64,000 bases of DNA from Streptomyces tuirus (GCF_014701095.1 NZ_AP023439.1:2964001-3028000), one strand, 5' to 3'; counted from the first letter of the stretch, positions 16,206-25,287 are shown. Numbers and translations are program-made. The notes: generated from the letters alone by a model not told the origin.

Positions 16206-17342
16206 CTACCCGTCCAGCTCCGAGATCGTCGCCGTGGACGGCTCGCGGCGCTGCTGGGCGGCGCGGGCCGTGAAGTCGGCGCCGCGCAGGACCCGCTGGA
16301 CATTGCCCCAGGTCAGCAGCGCCACGTCCGCCTCCTCCCAGCCGCGCCTCAGCAGCTCCGCGATCAGCCGCGGATAGCAGGAGGTGTCGCCGAGCTCCTG
16401 CGGGTGCGCGGCTCCGGAGTCGTAGGTGCCGGACAGTCCGACGCAGTGCGCTCCGGCCACGGCCCGGACGTGGTCGAGGTGGTCGGCGACATCGCGGACG
16501 GTCGGGCCGGTCTGCTCGGCGGTCAGCGGCACCAGGCACAGCCCCTTGGCCGCGCCGAGCTCCGCCAGCAGGTCGTCGGGGAGATTGGCCGGGTGGGGGC
16601 GCAGGCTCCGGGCGGCGGAGCGGCTGCACAGCACGGGCGCCCGGGACAGGCTCAGGACGCGGCGCAGGGTCTGGGCGGAGGCGCCGGAGAGGTCCGCGAT
16701 CACGCCGAGGCGGTTCATCTCGCGCACGACCTCCTCGCCGAACCGGGTCAGACCCGCCTCGCTCGCCCAGGACACGCCGGTCAGCGTGAGGACGCGCAGG
16801 CCGAGCAGGTGCAGCTGGCGCAGGATGCCGAGCGAGTCGCCCAGGGCCGGGGCGCCGGCGGGGCCGAGGAGCACGGCGACGCGGCCGCAGTTGCGGGCGT
16901 CCGCGACCTGTCCGGCCGTGACGGCGGGCCGCAGGCCCTCCTCGCAGGTCCGCACGACGGTCTTCGCCAGGTCCAGCTGCTCCAGGGTGGCGCCGACGGC
17001 CCGGTCGCCGTCCAGGCCCTCGGGCAGATGCAACGACCAGAACAGCGCGCCCACATGGCCGCTGCGCAGCCGGGGCACGTCCGTGTCGACGGTGCTCTCA
17101 CCGTCTTCCAGGTCGTACCAGGACAGGCGCTTGAGCGCCCAGGGCAGTCCGTTGTAGCCGTCGGCGACGGGGTGCGCGGCCAGGATGGCGCGGGCCCGGG
17201 TGACGGGCGCGTCGCCCGGGTCGGAGACGGGCTCGTAGGACTCCGCCGTCACGACGCCCTCGTCGGGGTACGGCTCGGCCAGTTCGTCGAACTCGCCGGC
17301 GGCCGCGGCGGTGGTGCGCAGGTCGTCCTGGAGGTCTGCCAT
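16206..17342 (-). CDS. Membrane dipeptidase (M19) paralog lacking zinc ligands
   Basis: Protein of 378 aa with the overall layout of renal/membrane dipeptidases but probably not active as one. The DGHND zinc motif of the family reads DGYNGLPWAL here. The bridging Glu segment reads LLGPAGAP, DLSH has become DLSG, and FSHSSAR has become CSRSAAR, so all five metal ligands are replaced. The intact paralog at 19774-20961 keeps every one. Helical framework stretches such as REMNRLG and VADHLDH remain. The frame is undamaged, so this is a diverged protein rather than a decaying gene. The ATG at 17342 has GGAG six bases upstream. Confidence 0.85.
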   Translation of the reverse strand: MADLQDDLRTTAAAAGEFDELAEPYPDEGVVTAESYEPVSDPGDAPVTRARAILAAHPVADGYNGLPWALKRLSWYDLEDGESTVDTDVPRLRSGHVGALFWSLHLPEGLDGDRAVGATLEQLDLAKTVVRTCEEGLRPAVTAGQVADARNCGRVAVLLGPAGAPALGDSLGILRQLHLLGLRVLTLTGVSWASEAGLTRFGEEVVREMNRLGVIADLSGASAQTLRRVLSLSRAPVLCSRSAARSLRPHPANLPDDLLAELGAAKGLCLVPLTAEQTGPTVRDVADHLDHVRAVAGAHCVGLSGTYDSGAAHPQELGDTSCYPRLIAELLRRGWEEADVALLTWGNVQRVLRGADFTARAAQQRREPSTATISELDG

Positions 17343-17732
17343 GGCGGCTCCGTACGGTCGTTCGTGAGGTACGGTCACCGTCGCACGGCGCGGGGAGTGG
17401 TTCCTGGTGGGCGGGGCGTTCGGAGTACGAGGCCGTGATCACGCCGGCTGTCACTCCCCCGGCCCGGGGGGGCCGTATGCACGTTCAGCCCCTTGCGCAC
17501 CACTGCTACGCAGCCATCCGCCCTACGGTGTGAGCTGCACCACTCGCGAGGTCTACGCCAGCTCAGGTCGATTAGACAGGTGTCATTCGGGTATCCCCGG
17601 ATTGACGGCAGCGTCAAGCGTGCGGCCATTCGAGTCACTCGATGGGATGATGGTCGATTCGCACCCGTAGGATGGGAAGGTTTCGGCACGCCAAGTGCTG
17701 TTTCGCCGCCGTCACTCTCCCGAAGGAGCGCC
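17343..17732. promoter_or_regulatory. Upstream region of the XRE/DUF5753 gene with palindromes
   Basis: No gene is evident in these 390 bases. They hold a perfect inverted repeat TTGACGGCAGCGTCAA (17602-17617), a palindrome CGAGTCACTCG (17631-17641) and a -10-like TAGGAT (17668-17673) before the regulator start. The palindromes are candidate autoregulatory sites. GAAGGAG at 17722-17728 is the ribosome-binding site. Confidence 0.5.
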
Positions 17733-18587
17733 ATGCCCAGGTCCGTGGACCCGAGCCTCAACCGCCGCAAGCTGCGTCTCGCCCTCAAGGCGGCCCGCGA
17801 CAAGCGCGGCCTGACCCAGCGGCAGGCAGCCGAGGCCCTCGAGTGGTCGCTGAGCAAGCTCATTCGCATCGAGGCGGGGTCCGTCAGCCTCTCCGTCACG
17901 GACCTCAGGGCGATGCTCCACGAGTACGGGGTCGAAGACGCGGATCTGGTCGCGGAGTTGGAGGAGGCGGCCCGGGGCAGCAAAGGCCAGTCGTGGTGGT
18001 CCGGTTACAACGACATCATCAGCCAGCCCTTCGCCCAGTACCTGGGCTACGAGAGCGCGGCGAACGCCATCAGGGGCTACCACCCGAGTGTCCTGCCCGG
18101 CCATGTGCAGATCGCCGACTACGTGGCCGCGCTCTTCGATGCGGGACAGCCCGACGCCAGGGCCCAGCGGTACATCGACCTGCGCATGGACCGGCAGGAG
18201 CGGGTCCTCCAGGACGGCGGTCCGGAAGTCGAGATGATCATCGACGAGGCGGCCGTACGGCGCCAGGTGGGGGGCCCGGCGACCATGCGCCGTCAGCTGG
18301 CCTACCTCAAGGAGCTGATCAGCGAGAACCGCGCCACCCTCCGGGTGCTCCCCTTCACCGCCGGCGCACACGACAGTCTGGACAGCACCTTCTTCCTGCT
18401 CGGCTTCCAGGCCGACGAGGACGTGCTCTACATGGCGGGCCCGGGCGGCACGCTGACCAACCGTGACGACCGCGAACTCGTCGCCCGGTACCAGGAATGC
18501 TTCGAGGACCTACGCAACAAGGCGCTGACCGAGGACGAAACGGTGGCGTTGCTCGACGATCTCATCGAACATTTCCACCGCACCTGA
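17733..18587 (+). CDS. XRE-family regulator with DUF5753 domain (WhiJ-like)
   Basis: DNA-binding protein (284 aa). Residues 10-75 form an XRE helix-turn-helix with RGLTQRQAAEALEWSLSKLIRIEAG. The rest (about 100-280) is the DUF5753 domain typical of Streptomyces WhiJ-like regulators. These proteins usually work with a small DUF397 partner, and one is encoded 0.7 kb away on the opposite strand. The ATG at 17733 has GAAGGAG five bases upstream. The family acts in developmental and antibiotic control in Streptomyces; the specific targets are unknown. Confidence 0.88.
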   Translation: MPRSVDPSLNRRKLRLALKAARDKRGLTQRQAAEALEWSLSKLIRIEAGSVSLSVTDLRAMLHEYGVEDADLVAELEEAARGSKGQSWWSGYNDIISQPFAQYLGYESAANAIRGYHPSVLPGHVQIADYVAALFDAGQPDARAQRYIDLRMDRQERVLQDGGPEVEMIIDEAAVRRQVGGPATMRRQLAYLKELISENRATLRVLPFTAGAHDSLDSTFFLLGFQADEDVLYMAGPGGTLTNRDDRELVARYQECFEDLRNKALTEDETVALLDDLIEHFHRT

Positions 18588-18625
18588 CCGCCGGTTCAGA
18601 GTGCCACGGGGGCCCAGGGGAAGCC

Positions 18626-19090
18626 ATGACGACGAACAAGGGAAGGAAGAGGCGCAGCGCACCGGAGCAGTCCCCCGGTACCGCCCACGCCGACTCCACG
18701 CACCCGGCTGCCCCTGGGCCGGGCGGGCCGCAGCGCCGGTCCGAGCGCTCTGCCCTGGTTCGCAGAGCCCTCGTCTGCGGCGCGGCATGCGCCCGGCTGC
18801 TGCGCTTGAAGAAGGCGGAAAACGACCACCGCGTGGAACGCAGGCGTGCGCACGTCGACGACGTCCTGCGCGTGGTCCGCAACCTCGCCGCGCTGGTCCT
18901 GTTCACCACCGCCGTCTCCACCCTCGTGGCCTACGCCGGCATTCGGATGGGTGTGCCTCCGGAGATCTGCTGGATCGGCAGTGTCGGCAGTGGACCCATG
19001 CTGGTCCGCAGCTTCATCAGGCTCTTCGAGACGGTGCGTCCCTTGCTCCCGGACGCACCAGAAGATCCACCGTCCACTGACGGGCCGTAG
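18626..19090 (+). CDS. Small membrane protein of unknown function
   Basis: Hypothetical protein (154 aa). The first 60 residues are basic and Pro/Ser-rich. A hydrophobic segment (about 93-117, NLAALVLFTTAVSTLVAYAG) and a weaker one (about 120-140) suggest membrane insertion. AGGGGAAG precedes the ATG at 18626. It follows the XRE gene by 38 bases and may be co-transcribed with it. Its last 74 bases overlap the 3' end of a minus-strand open frame, so the boundary between the two is uncertain. I do not recognise the family. Confidence 0.6.
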   Translation: MTTNKGRKRRSAPEQSPGTAHADSTHPAAPGPGGPQRRSERSALVRRALVCGAACARLLRLKKAENDHRVERRRAHVDDVLRVVRNLAALVLFTTAVSTLVAYAGIRMGVPPEICWIGSVGSGPMLVRSFIRLFETVRPLLPDAPEDPPSTDGP

Positions 19091-19322
19091 CGGGTGAGCG
19101 CACCCACCACCAGCCCGCCACCGCCGACACCCCGACCAGCACGGTCAGCCACATGGTGAGCCGCGTCCACAGCCCCCCGCCCAGCAGCGAGGCGCCCGCA
19201 CCGGCAGCCGAGGCGAGCGCACCGGTCACCAGGCAGTATGCGATCAGACCGGGCTCTCTCGTACTCATGCGCGTACGGTTTCGTCCGCTCGTTCCACGTC
19301 CGCCGGAAGAGGAGTCGCTCAT
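19017..19322 (-). CDS. Small membrane protein coupled to the DUF397 gene
   Basis: Hypothetical protein (101 aa) with two hydrophobic segments (GLIAYCLVTGALASAAGAG and LTMWLTVLVGVSAVAGWWW). The ATG at 19322 overlaps the DUF397 stop as ATGA, which supports translation from the same message; a second in-frame ATG lies at 19268. The short Ser/Gly/Arg-rich leader before it is not conserved-looking. Its 3' end overlaps the converging plus-strand hypothetical gene, so one of the two may be over-called. The function is unknown. Confidence 0.5.
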   Translation of the reverse strand: MSDSSSGGRGTSGRNRTRMSTREPGLIAYCLVTGALASAAGAGASLLGGGLWTRLTMWLTVLVGVSAVAGWWWVRSPATARQWTVDLLVRPGARDAPSRRA

Positions 19323-19534
19323 GGCTCCGCCTGACCGGGTGCCGCGCACGACACCCATGCCATCGCCGTATGCCAGGCGTCGGGTGCGAAGCTCAGCACC
19401 GCCTGGTTCGGGCACTTGGAGTCCCGTACCCGGATCTCGCCCGGGGTCAGGGCGATCTCGCAGCAGTTGGGTTCGCTCGACGTGGTGCTGTAGCTGCTGC
19501 TGCGCCATGAAACCGCACCCTGATCCTCAGCCAA
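19319..19534 (-). CDS. DUF397 domain protein
   Basis: Small protein (71 aa) carrying the DUF397 signature: WRSSSYSTTSSEPNCCEIAL near the start, then IRVRDSKCPN and a final F..WHTAMAW. In Streptomyces, DUF397 genes are normally paired with XRE/DUF5753 regulators and act as their small partners, with proposed antitoxin-like or signalling roles. I chose the TTG at 19534 because GGGAGGGGG lies just upstream; an in-frame ATG at 19594 gives an atypical leader. The usual XRE gene is missing immediately upstream, where only a short helix-turn-helix remnant can be read. Confidence 0.75.
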   Translation of the reverse strand: MAEDQGAVSWRSSSYSTTSSEPNCCEIALTPGEIRVRDSKCPNQAVLSFAPDAWHTAMAWVSCAAPGQAEP

Positions 19535-19599
19535 CGCCGCCCCCTCCCGCACGCCGAGATGCCGCTCCTGCTCGCCCGGCGCCGGGAGCCACACCCGCG

Positions 19600-19671
19600 C
19601 GGTCGGGCCCCGTCATCGCCGGACTCGATCCGAGACAACCGCGATGACGCGGTCGATGTCCATCTCGGTTC
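19600..19671 (-). pseudogene. Possible remnant of an XRE helix-turn-helix
   Basis: One minus-strand frame directly upstream of the DUF397 gene reads WTSTASSRLSRIESGDDGAR. It resembles the recognition helix of XRE regulators of the type that accompany DUF397 genes. A TAA at 19672-19674 precedes it, and no DUF5753 domain follows. The stretch is short, so chance similarity cannot be excluded. If real, most of an XRE gene was deleted, leaving the DUF397 partner behind. Confidence 0.35.
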
Positions 19672-19773
19672 TTACCCCTCGTAGCCGCGCTTCAACAGCT
19701 CGCAGCCGGCCCGCCCCCTCGTGACGGGTCGCGGGGTGCGTACACCGGCCAAGGTCACGAGCCGCGCGGGGCG

Positions 19774-20961
19774 TCAGCGGTCGAGGTCCTCGATGCGGGC
19801 GTTGGACGGCGGCCGCGTCGTCTGGAGCCCCCGGGCCACGCCCTCCGCCGCGTCCAGCACCCGGACCGCGTTCTTCCAGGTCAGCTTGGCCAGATCGGCC
19901 TTGGACCAGCCGCGGTCGAGCAGTTCGGCGAGGAGGTTCGGGTAGCCGGAGACGTCGGCGAGGCCGTCGGGCGTGAAGGCCGTGCCGTCGTAGTCGCCGC
20001 CGATGCCGAGGTGATCGATGCCGGCCGCCTCGCGCATGTGGTCCAGGTGGTCGGCGACCGCCGGCACCGTCGCGACGGGCCGCGGGTGCCGCTCCTCGAA
20101 GGCGCGGTGGACCTTCATGGCCTCCGCGGTGGTGTCGAGGTGGTGGAAGCCGTGGGCGCGCATGTTCTCGTCGGCCGCGGCCGTCCAGTCCACGGCCGCC
20201 TGGAGCACGAACTTCGGCACGAACGTCACCATCACCATGCCGCCATTGGCAGGCAGCCGCTCCAGGACGTCGTCGGGGACGTTGCGCGGGTGGTCGCACA
20301 CGGCCCGGGCGGAGGAGTGGGAGAAGATCACCGGGGCGGAGCTCGCGTCGAGCGCGTCCCGCATGGTCGTCGCCGCCACGTGGGAGAGGTCGACGAGCAT
20401 GCCGAGCCGGTTCATCTCCCGGACGACCTCACGGCCGAACGCCGTCAGACCGCCGGCCCTCGGCTCGTCGGTCGCGGAGTCCGCCCAGTCCACGTTGTCG
20501 TTGTGGGTGAGGGTCATGTAGCGCACGCCGAGCCCGTACAGCCCGCGCAGCGTGCCCAGGGAGTTGGCGATGGAGTGGCCGCCCTCCGCTCCCATGAGGG
20601 AGGCGATGCGGCCCTCCCCGCGCGCGGCCTCCATGTCGGCGGCGGTGAGCGCGGGACGCAGGTCCTCGGGGTGACGGGCCAGCAACTGCCGTACGCAGTC
20701 GATCTGTTCCAGCGTGGCCGCGACCGGGTCGGGCGCGTCCGCGCGGACGTACACCGACCAGTACTGGGCGCCGACCCCGCCGGCGCGCAGCCGGGGGATG
20801 TCGGTGTGCAGATGGGCGCTCTGGTCGGCGGCGATGTCGCGGGCGTCGAGGTCGTAGCGGACCTGCTCGCGCAGCGCCCAGGGCAGGTCGTTGTGGCCGT
20901 CGACGACCGGGAACTCGCGCAGGAGTTCCCGGGCTGCTTCGCCGGAGGTCATCGCCGTCAC
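19774..20961 (-). CDS. Membrane dipeptidase (peptidase family M19)
   Basis: Binuclear-zinc dipeptidase (395 aa) of the renal dipeptidase family, which hydrolyses dipeptides including L-D types. All five ligands are visible: His and Asp in [11 protein letters not shown], Glu in LMGAEGGHS, His in LVDLSHV and His in [16 protein letters not shown] near the C-terminus shapes the active site. There is no signal peptide, so it is cytoplasmic despite the family name. From memory, a homologue from S. coelicolor has been crystallised. The GTG at 20961 overlaps the purE stop as GTGA and has GGGGAA upstream, so it is translated from the purKE message. Confidence 0.92.
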   Translation of the reverse strand: MTAMTSGEAARELLREFPVVDGHNDLPWALREQVRYDLDARDIAADQSAHLHTDIPRLRAGGVGAQYWSVYVRADAPDPVAATLEQIDCVRQLLARHPEDLRPALTAADMEAARGEGRIASLMGAEGGHSIANSLGTLRGLYGLGVRYMTLTHNDNVDWADSATDEPRAGGLTAFGREVVREMNRLGMLVDLSHVAATTMRDALDASSAPVIFSHSSARAVCDHPRNVPDDVLERLPANGGMVMVTFVPKFVLQAAVDWTAAADENMRAHGFHHLDTTAEAMKVHRAFEERHPRPVATVPAVADHLDHMREAAGIDHLGIGGDYDGTAFTPDGLADVSGYPNLLAELLDRGWSKADLAKLTWKNAVRVLDAAEGVARGLQTTRPPSNARIEDLDR

Positions 20962-21485
20962 TTCCCCGCGCCGAAGCCGAACCCGCCCGAGCCCTCGACC
21001 TTGGAGCGCAGGCGCTTGCCCTTCTCGGTGGCCTGGTCGTTCAGCTCCTGCTGGAAGTCGCGCATCCGGCCGCGCAGTTCCTCGTCGTGCGCGGCGAGAA
21101 TGCGGGCGGCGAGCAGACCGGCGTTGCGGGCACCGGCGACGGAGACCGTCGCGACCGGGACACCGGCCGGCATCTGCACGATCGACAGGAGGCTGTCCAT
21201 GCCGTCGAGGTACTTCAGCGGCACGGGCACACCGATGACGGGCAGCGGGGTCACGGAGGCGAGCATGCCGGGCAGGTGGGCGGCGCCGCCCGCCCCGGCG
21301 ATGATCACCTTGAGCCCGCGGGCGTCGGCCTGCTCGCCGTAGGCGACCATCTCGCGCGGCATGCGGTGCGCGGAGACGACGTCGACCTCGTAGGCGATCT
21401 CGAACTCGTCGAGGGCCTTGGCGGCGGCCTCCATGACGGGCCAGTCGGAGTCCGACCCCATGACGATGCCAACAACAGGGCTCAT
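20958..21485 (-). CDS. purE: N5-carboxyaminoimidazole ribonucleotide mutase
   Basis: PurE (175 aa) converts N5-CAIR to CAIR in purine synthesis. The N-terminus [15 protein letters not shown] and the active-site stretch [13 protein letters not shown] (with the catalytic His) are diagnostic. [14 protein letters not shown] and the [19 protein letters not shown] segment confirm it. The ATG at 21485 overlaps the purK stop as ATGA. The C-terminal 30 residues are a charged tail ending Gly-rich. It works directly after PurK, its upstream neighbour. Confidence 0.95.
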   Translation of the reverse strand: MSPVVGIVMGSDSDWPVMEAAAKALDEFEIAYEVDVVSAHRMPREMVAYGEQADARGLKVIIAGAGGAAHLPGMLASVTPLPVIGVPVPLKYLDGMDSLLSIVQMPAGVPVATVSVAGARNAGLLAARILAAHDEELRGRMRDFQQELNDQATEKGKRLRSKVEGSGGFGFGAGK

Positions 21486-22621
21486 TCGGTGATGGTGCCT
21501 CTCAGGTAGCCGGCAGCGTGACGGGCGCGCTCCAGCACGTCGTCCAGGTCGTCGCCGTAGGTGTTGACGTGTCCGACCTTGCGGCCGGGCTTCACGTCCT
21601 TGCCGTACATGTGGATCTTGAGCTGGGGGTCGCGGGCCATGCAGTGCAGGTACGCGGAGTACATGTCCGGGTAGTCGCCGCCGAGGACGTTGACCATGAC
21701 CGTCCACGGGGCGCGCGGGCGCGGGTCGCCGAGGGGCAGGTCCAGGACCGCGCGGACGTGGTTGGCGAACTGGCTGGTGACGGCGCCGTCCATCGACCAG
21801 TGGCCGGAGTTGTGCGGGCGCATCGCCAGCTCGTTGACGAGGATCCGCCCGTCGCGGGTCTGGAACAGCTCGACCGCGAGGTGCCCGACGACGCCGAGCT
21901 CCTTGGCGATGTTCAGCGCCATCTCGGAGGCCTCCAGGGCGAGGGCCTCGTCGAGGTCGGGCGCCGGGGCGACGACCGTGTCGCAGACGCCGTTGACCTG
22001 CTGCGACTCCACCACCGGGTAGGCCACGGCCTGGCCGTGCGGGGAGCGGACGACGTTGGCGGCCAGCTCCCGGACGTAGTCGACCTTCTCCTCGGCGAGC
22101 ACGGGGACACCGGCCTTGAACGGGTCGGCGGCCTCCTCGACGGAGTCGACGACCCACACGCCCTTGCCGTCGTAGCCGCCGCGGACGGTCTTGAGGACGA
22201 CCGGGAATCCCTCGCCCTCGGCCGCGAAGGCCGCCACGTCCTGCGGGTCGCTCACGATCCGGTGCCGGGGGCAGGGCACGCCGATCGCGTCGAGCTTCGC
22301 TCGCATCACCCCCTTGTCCTGGGCGTGCACGAGCGCGTCGGGGCCGGGGCGCACGGGGATGCCGTCCGCCTCCAGGGCCCGGAGGTGCTCGGTGGGTACG
22401 TGTTCGTGATCGAAGGTGATCACATCGCACCCACGGGCGAACTCGCGCAGTGTGCCGAGGTCGCGATAGTCGCCGATGACGACATCGCTCACGACCTGCG
22501 CAGCGGAGTCCTGCGGGGTGTCACTGAGGAGCTTGAACCTGATGCCCAGCGGGATGCCAGCCTCGTGTGTCATACGAGCGAGCTGGCCACCGCCGACCAT
22601 GCCGACTACGGGGAACGTCAC
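21482..22621 (-). CDS. purK: 5-(carboxyamino)imidazole ribonucleotide synthase
   Basis: PurK (379 aa) is the ATP-grasp enzyme that carboxylates AIR with bicarbonate to N5-CAIR. The N-terminus [13 protein letters not shown], the ATP-binding stretch [13 protein letters not shown], and [17 protein letters not shown] with [16 protein letters not shown] are characteristic. I used the GTG at 22621, which has GAGGGA immediately upstream; longer readings to 22708 add a Trp/Arg-rich leader without support. The stop overlaps purE, giving a purK-purE-dipeptidase transcript. It is divergent from a GtrA gene. Confidence 0.95.
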   Translation of the reverse strand: MTFPVVGMVGGGQLARMTHEAGIPLGIRFKLLSDTPQDSAAQVVSDVVIGDYRDLGTLREFARGCDVITFDHEHVPTEHLRALEADGIPVRPGPDALVHAQDKGVMRAKLDAIGVPCPRHRIVSDPQDVAAFAAEGEGFPVVLKTVRGGYDGKGVWVVDSVEEAADPFKAGVPVLAEEKVDYVRELAANVVRSPHGQAVAYPVVESQQVNGVCDTVVAPAPDLDEALALEASEMALNIAKELGVVGHLAVELFQTRDGRILVNELAMRPHNSGHWSMDGAVTSQFANHVRAVLDLPLGDPRPRAPWTVMVNVLGGDYPDMYSAYLHCMARDPQLKIHMYGKDVKPGRKVGHVNTYGDDLDDVLERARHAAGYLRGTITE

Positions 22622-22784
22622 TCCCTCAGGGTATCGGCCGCGCCAGGGTGGCCGGTTTCCCGTCCCTCCCCGGGGCCACCCGGACCATCTCCGGCCGTCG
22701 ACCGGCATCCGCAGGAAGATCGCGCGGGAGGGTGGTTAGCATGGCTGGATTGACGCCGACGACCGGACGGGGGCCTGCACGACC

Positions 22785-23285
22785 ATGGGACATGGTGCCT
22801 CTCGGCTCCGACGGATCGTCCGCGAAGTCGCCAAGTTCGGCGCGGTGGGCGGTGCCGGGGTGCTGGTCAACCTCGCCGTCTTCAACCTGGTGCGGCACAC
22901 CACCGACCTCCAGGTGGTGCGCGCGAGTGTGATCGCCACCGTCGTCGCGATCGTCTTCAACTACGTCGGCTTCCGCTACTTCACGTACCGCGACCGGGAC
23001 AAGAGCCGCCGCACGCGTGAGATGACTCTCTTCCTGCTGTTCAGCGCGGTCGGCCTGGTCATCGAGAACGGCGTCCTGTACGCGGCCACGTACGGCTTCG
23101 GCTGGAACACCCCGCTCCAGAACAACGTCTTCAAGTTCCTGGGCATCGGCGTCGCGACCCTGTTCCGCTTCTGGTCCTACCGCTCCTGGGTCTTCCGCGC
23201 ACTCCCCGCCCGCGAGGGCGACCCGGCCCCGGTCCTGCGGAACGAGCCGGCCGTCCCTCCGAAGACGAAGCAGCGGGTGCCGTAG
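22785..23285 (+). CDS. GtrA family membrane protein
   Basis: Polytopic membrane protein (166 aa) with about four helices. The GtrA features are VAKFGAVGGAGVLVNLAVFN near the start, the second helix with IFNYVGFRYFTYRD, and RFWSYRSWVFR at the end. GtrA-like proteins are thought to flip or present undecaprenyl-phosphate-linked sugars for surface polymer decoration. The ATG at 22785 gives a short basic N-terminus; the ribosome-binding site is weak. It converges on the two-component system. No glycosyltransferase is adjacent, so the polymer is unknown. Confidence 0.85.
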   Translation: MGHGASRLRRIVREVAKFGAVGGAGVLVNLAVFNLVRHTTDLQVVRASVIATVVAIVFNYVGFRYFTYRDRDKSRRTREMTLFLLFSAVGLVIENGVLYAATYGFGWNTPLQNNVFKFLGIGVATLFRFWSYRSWVFRALPAREGDPAPVLRNEPAVPPKTKQRVP

Positions 23286-23306
23286 CCCTCCGGGCCCGGG
23301 GCGCGC

Positions 23307-24581
23307 CTAGCGGACCGTGGGTTCCCCGTCGTCCTCGGGCTTGTTCAGCGGGATGCGGGACAGGAACAGGCCGAAGACCGGGGGCTTGGTCTGGAGCATC
23401 TCCAGGCGGCCGCCGTCGGCCTCCGCCAGGTCGCGGGCCACGGCCAGGCCGATGCCCGTGGAGTTGCGGCCGCTGATCGCCCGCTCGAAGATCCGGGCGC
23501 CGAGGTCGCCGGGGATGCCGGGGCCCTCGTCCGTGACCTCGATAACCGCCTGGTTGCCGGTGACGCGGGTGCGCAGGGCCACCGTGCCGCCGCCGTGCAT
23601 GAGGGAGTTCTCGATCAGCGCGGCCAGCACCTGAGCGACCGCGCCGGGCGTGCCCACCGCGCGCAGATGCCGTTTGCCGGAGCTGACGATCGCCCGCCCC
23701 GCGCTGCGGTACGCCGGCCGCCACTCCGCGAGCTGCTGCTGGATGACCTCGTCGAGGTCGAAGGAGACGGCGGAGCCGGTGCGCGGATCGCGGGAGTTCG
23801 TCAGCAGCCGCTCCACGACGTCCGTGAGCCGCTCGACCTGCGTCAGCGCGATGGTCGCCTCCTCCTTCACCGTGTCCGGGTCGTCGGTGAGGGTGATCTC
23901 CTCCAGCCGCATCGACAGCGCCGTCAGCGGGGTGCGCAGCTGGTGGGAGGCGTCCGCGGCCAGCCGGCGTTCGGCGGTGAGCATGCGGGCGATGCGCTCG
24001 GCGGAGCCGTCCAGCACGTCCGCCACCCGGTCCAGCTCGGGCACCCCGTACCGCTTGTGCCGGGGGCGTGGATCGCCCGAGCCGAGCCGCTCGGCCGTCT
24101 CCGCGAGGTCGGTCAGCGGCGACGCCAGCCGGTTGGCCTGGCGGACGGCCAGCAGCACCGCGGCCACCACCGCGAGCAGCGCGACCAGCGCGATGATCAG
24201 CAGGGTGCGGCCGACCTCACGGGTCACCGAGGAGCGCGGCTCCTGGACGACGACCGTCTCGCCCTCCTCGCCGGGCGCGGTCGCGCTGATGACGTCCCCG
24301 GCGGGCTTCGTGCCGACCTCGATGGGCGACTTCCCGGGGATGCGGATCACCGCGTAGTAGCGGTCCTGGGTGACCTGCTTGCGCAGCACCTCCGCGTCGA
24401 CCTGCTGCGCCCCGAAGAGCCGGCTGTCGACGATGCTGGCGAGCCGGACCGCCTCGGACTCCACCCGTTCCTGGGCGCTGTTGCTGATCGTCCGGGTCTC
24501 GACGATGACGAGGGAGACGCCGAAAACGGCGATCACGACGAGCACCACGGCGAGCGTGGACTGGATCAGTCGGCGACGCAT
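23307..24581 (-). CDS. Sensor histidine kinase
   Basis: Membrane sensor kinase (424 aa), partner of the response regulator encoded upstream. One helix near the N-terminus (about 7-27) and another (about 124-147) bracket an extracytoplasmic sensor of about 95 residues. A HAMP region (about 148-200) follows. The phosphoacceptor His is in ASHQLRTPLTALS (about 214), the N box is ALIENSLMHGGG, and the G boxes are DEGPGIPGD and NSTGIGLAVARDLA. The gap to the regulator is 28 bases, so they form one operon. The signal is unknown. Confidence 0.92.
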   Translation of the reverse strand: MRRRLIQSTLAVVLVVIAVFGVSLVIVETRTISNSAQERVESEAVRLASIVDSRLFGAQQVDAEVLRKQVTQDRYYAVIRIPGKSPIEVGTKPAGDVISATAPGEEGETVVVQEPRSSVTREVGRTLLIIALVALLAVVAAVLLAVRQANRLASPLTDLAETAERLGSGDPRPRHKRYGVPELDRVADVLDGSAERIARMLTAERRLAADASHQLRTPLTALSMRLEEITLTDDPDTVKEEATIALTQVERLTDVVERLLTNSRDPRTGSAVSFDLDEVIQQQLAEWRPAYRSAGRAIVSSGKRHLRAVGTPGAVAQVLAALIENSLMHGGGTVALRTRVTGNQAVIEVTDEGPGIPGDLGARIFERAISGRNSTGIGLAVARDLAEADGGRLEMLQTKPPVFGLFLSRIPLNKPEDDGEPTVR

Positions 24582-24609
24582 GTCCTGTTACCCGAGCCCG
24601 CCTCGCGGC

Positions 24610-25287
24610 TCAGCTCTTCTCGAAACGGAAACCCACACCGCGCACGGTGGCGATGTAGCGGGGGTTGGCCGCGTCGTCGCCGAGCTTCTTGCGCAGCCAG
24701 GAGATGTGCATGTCGAGGGTCTTGGTCGACGACCACCAGGTGGTGTCCCAGACCTCCCGCATCAGCTGGTCGCGGGTGACGACCCGGCCCGCGTCGCGCA
24801 CCAGCACCCGCAGCAGGTCGAACTCCTTGGCGGTGAGCTGGAGCTCCTCCTCGCCCATCCAGGCGCGGTGCGACTCGACGTCGATGCGCACGCCGTGCGT
24901 GGCGGGGGGCTGCTGCGGCTCGGAGGCGCCGCGCCGGAGCAGGGCCCGCACCCGTGCGAGCAGTTCGGCGAGCCGGAACGGCTTGGTGACGTAGTCGTCG
25001 GCGCCCGCGTCGAGCCCGACGACGGTGTCCACCTCGTCGGCGCGCGCGGTCAGGATGAGGATCGGGATGGCGTGGCCTTCGCCCCGCAGGCGGCGGGCCA
25101 CCTCCAGTCCGTCCATGCCGGGCAGACCGAGGTCGAGCACGACCAGGTCGACTCCGCCCTGCAGTCCGGCGTCGAGAGCGGTGGGTCCGTCCTCGCGGAC
25201 CTCGACCTCGTAGCCCTCCCGGCGCAGAGCACGGGCCAGCGGCTCCGAGATGGACGCATCGTCCTCGGCGAGCAGTACACGGGTCAT
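24610..25287 (-). CDS. OmpR/PhoB-type response regulator
   Basis: Response regulator (225 aa). The receiver domain has the acidic pair at residues 9-10, the phosphorylated Asp at 52 in VVLDLGLPGMDG, a conserved Thr in LILTARA and Lys in DDYVTKPF. The C-terminal winged helix (about 130-222) has ELQLTAKEFDLLRVLV and the closing YIATVRGVGFRF. It should bind direct-repeat sites as a dimer after phosphorylation by the co-transcribed kinase. It is divergent from the POT transporter across a 514-base gap, which makes that transporter a plausible target. Confidence 0.93.
   Translation of the reverse strand: MTRVLLAEDDASISEPLARALRREGYEVEVREDGPTALDAGLQGGVDLVVLDLGLPGMDGLEVARRLRGEGHAIPILILTARADEVDTVVGLDAGADDYVTKPFRLAELLARVRALLRRGASEPQQPPATHGVRIDVESHRAWMGEEELQLTAKEFDLLRVLVRDAGRVVTRDQLMREVWDTTWWSSTKTLDMHISWLRKKLGDDAANPRYIATVRGVGFRFEKS

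Noticed and set aside
16206..17342. Calling the metal-less dipeptidase paralog a pseudogene
   Set aside because: The frame is intact over 378 codons, with a good ribosome-binding site and conserved framework, so a functional non-catalytic protein is more likely.
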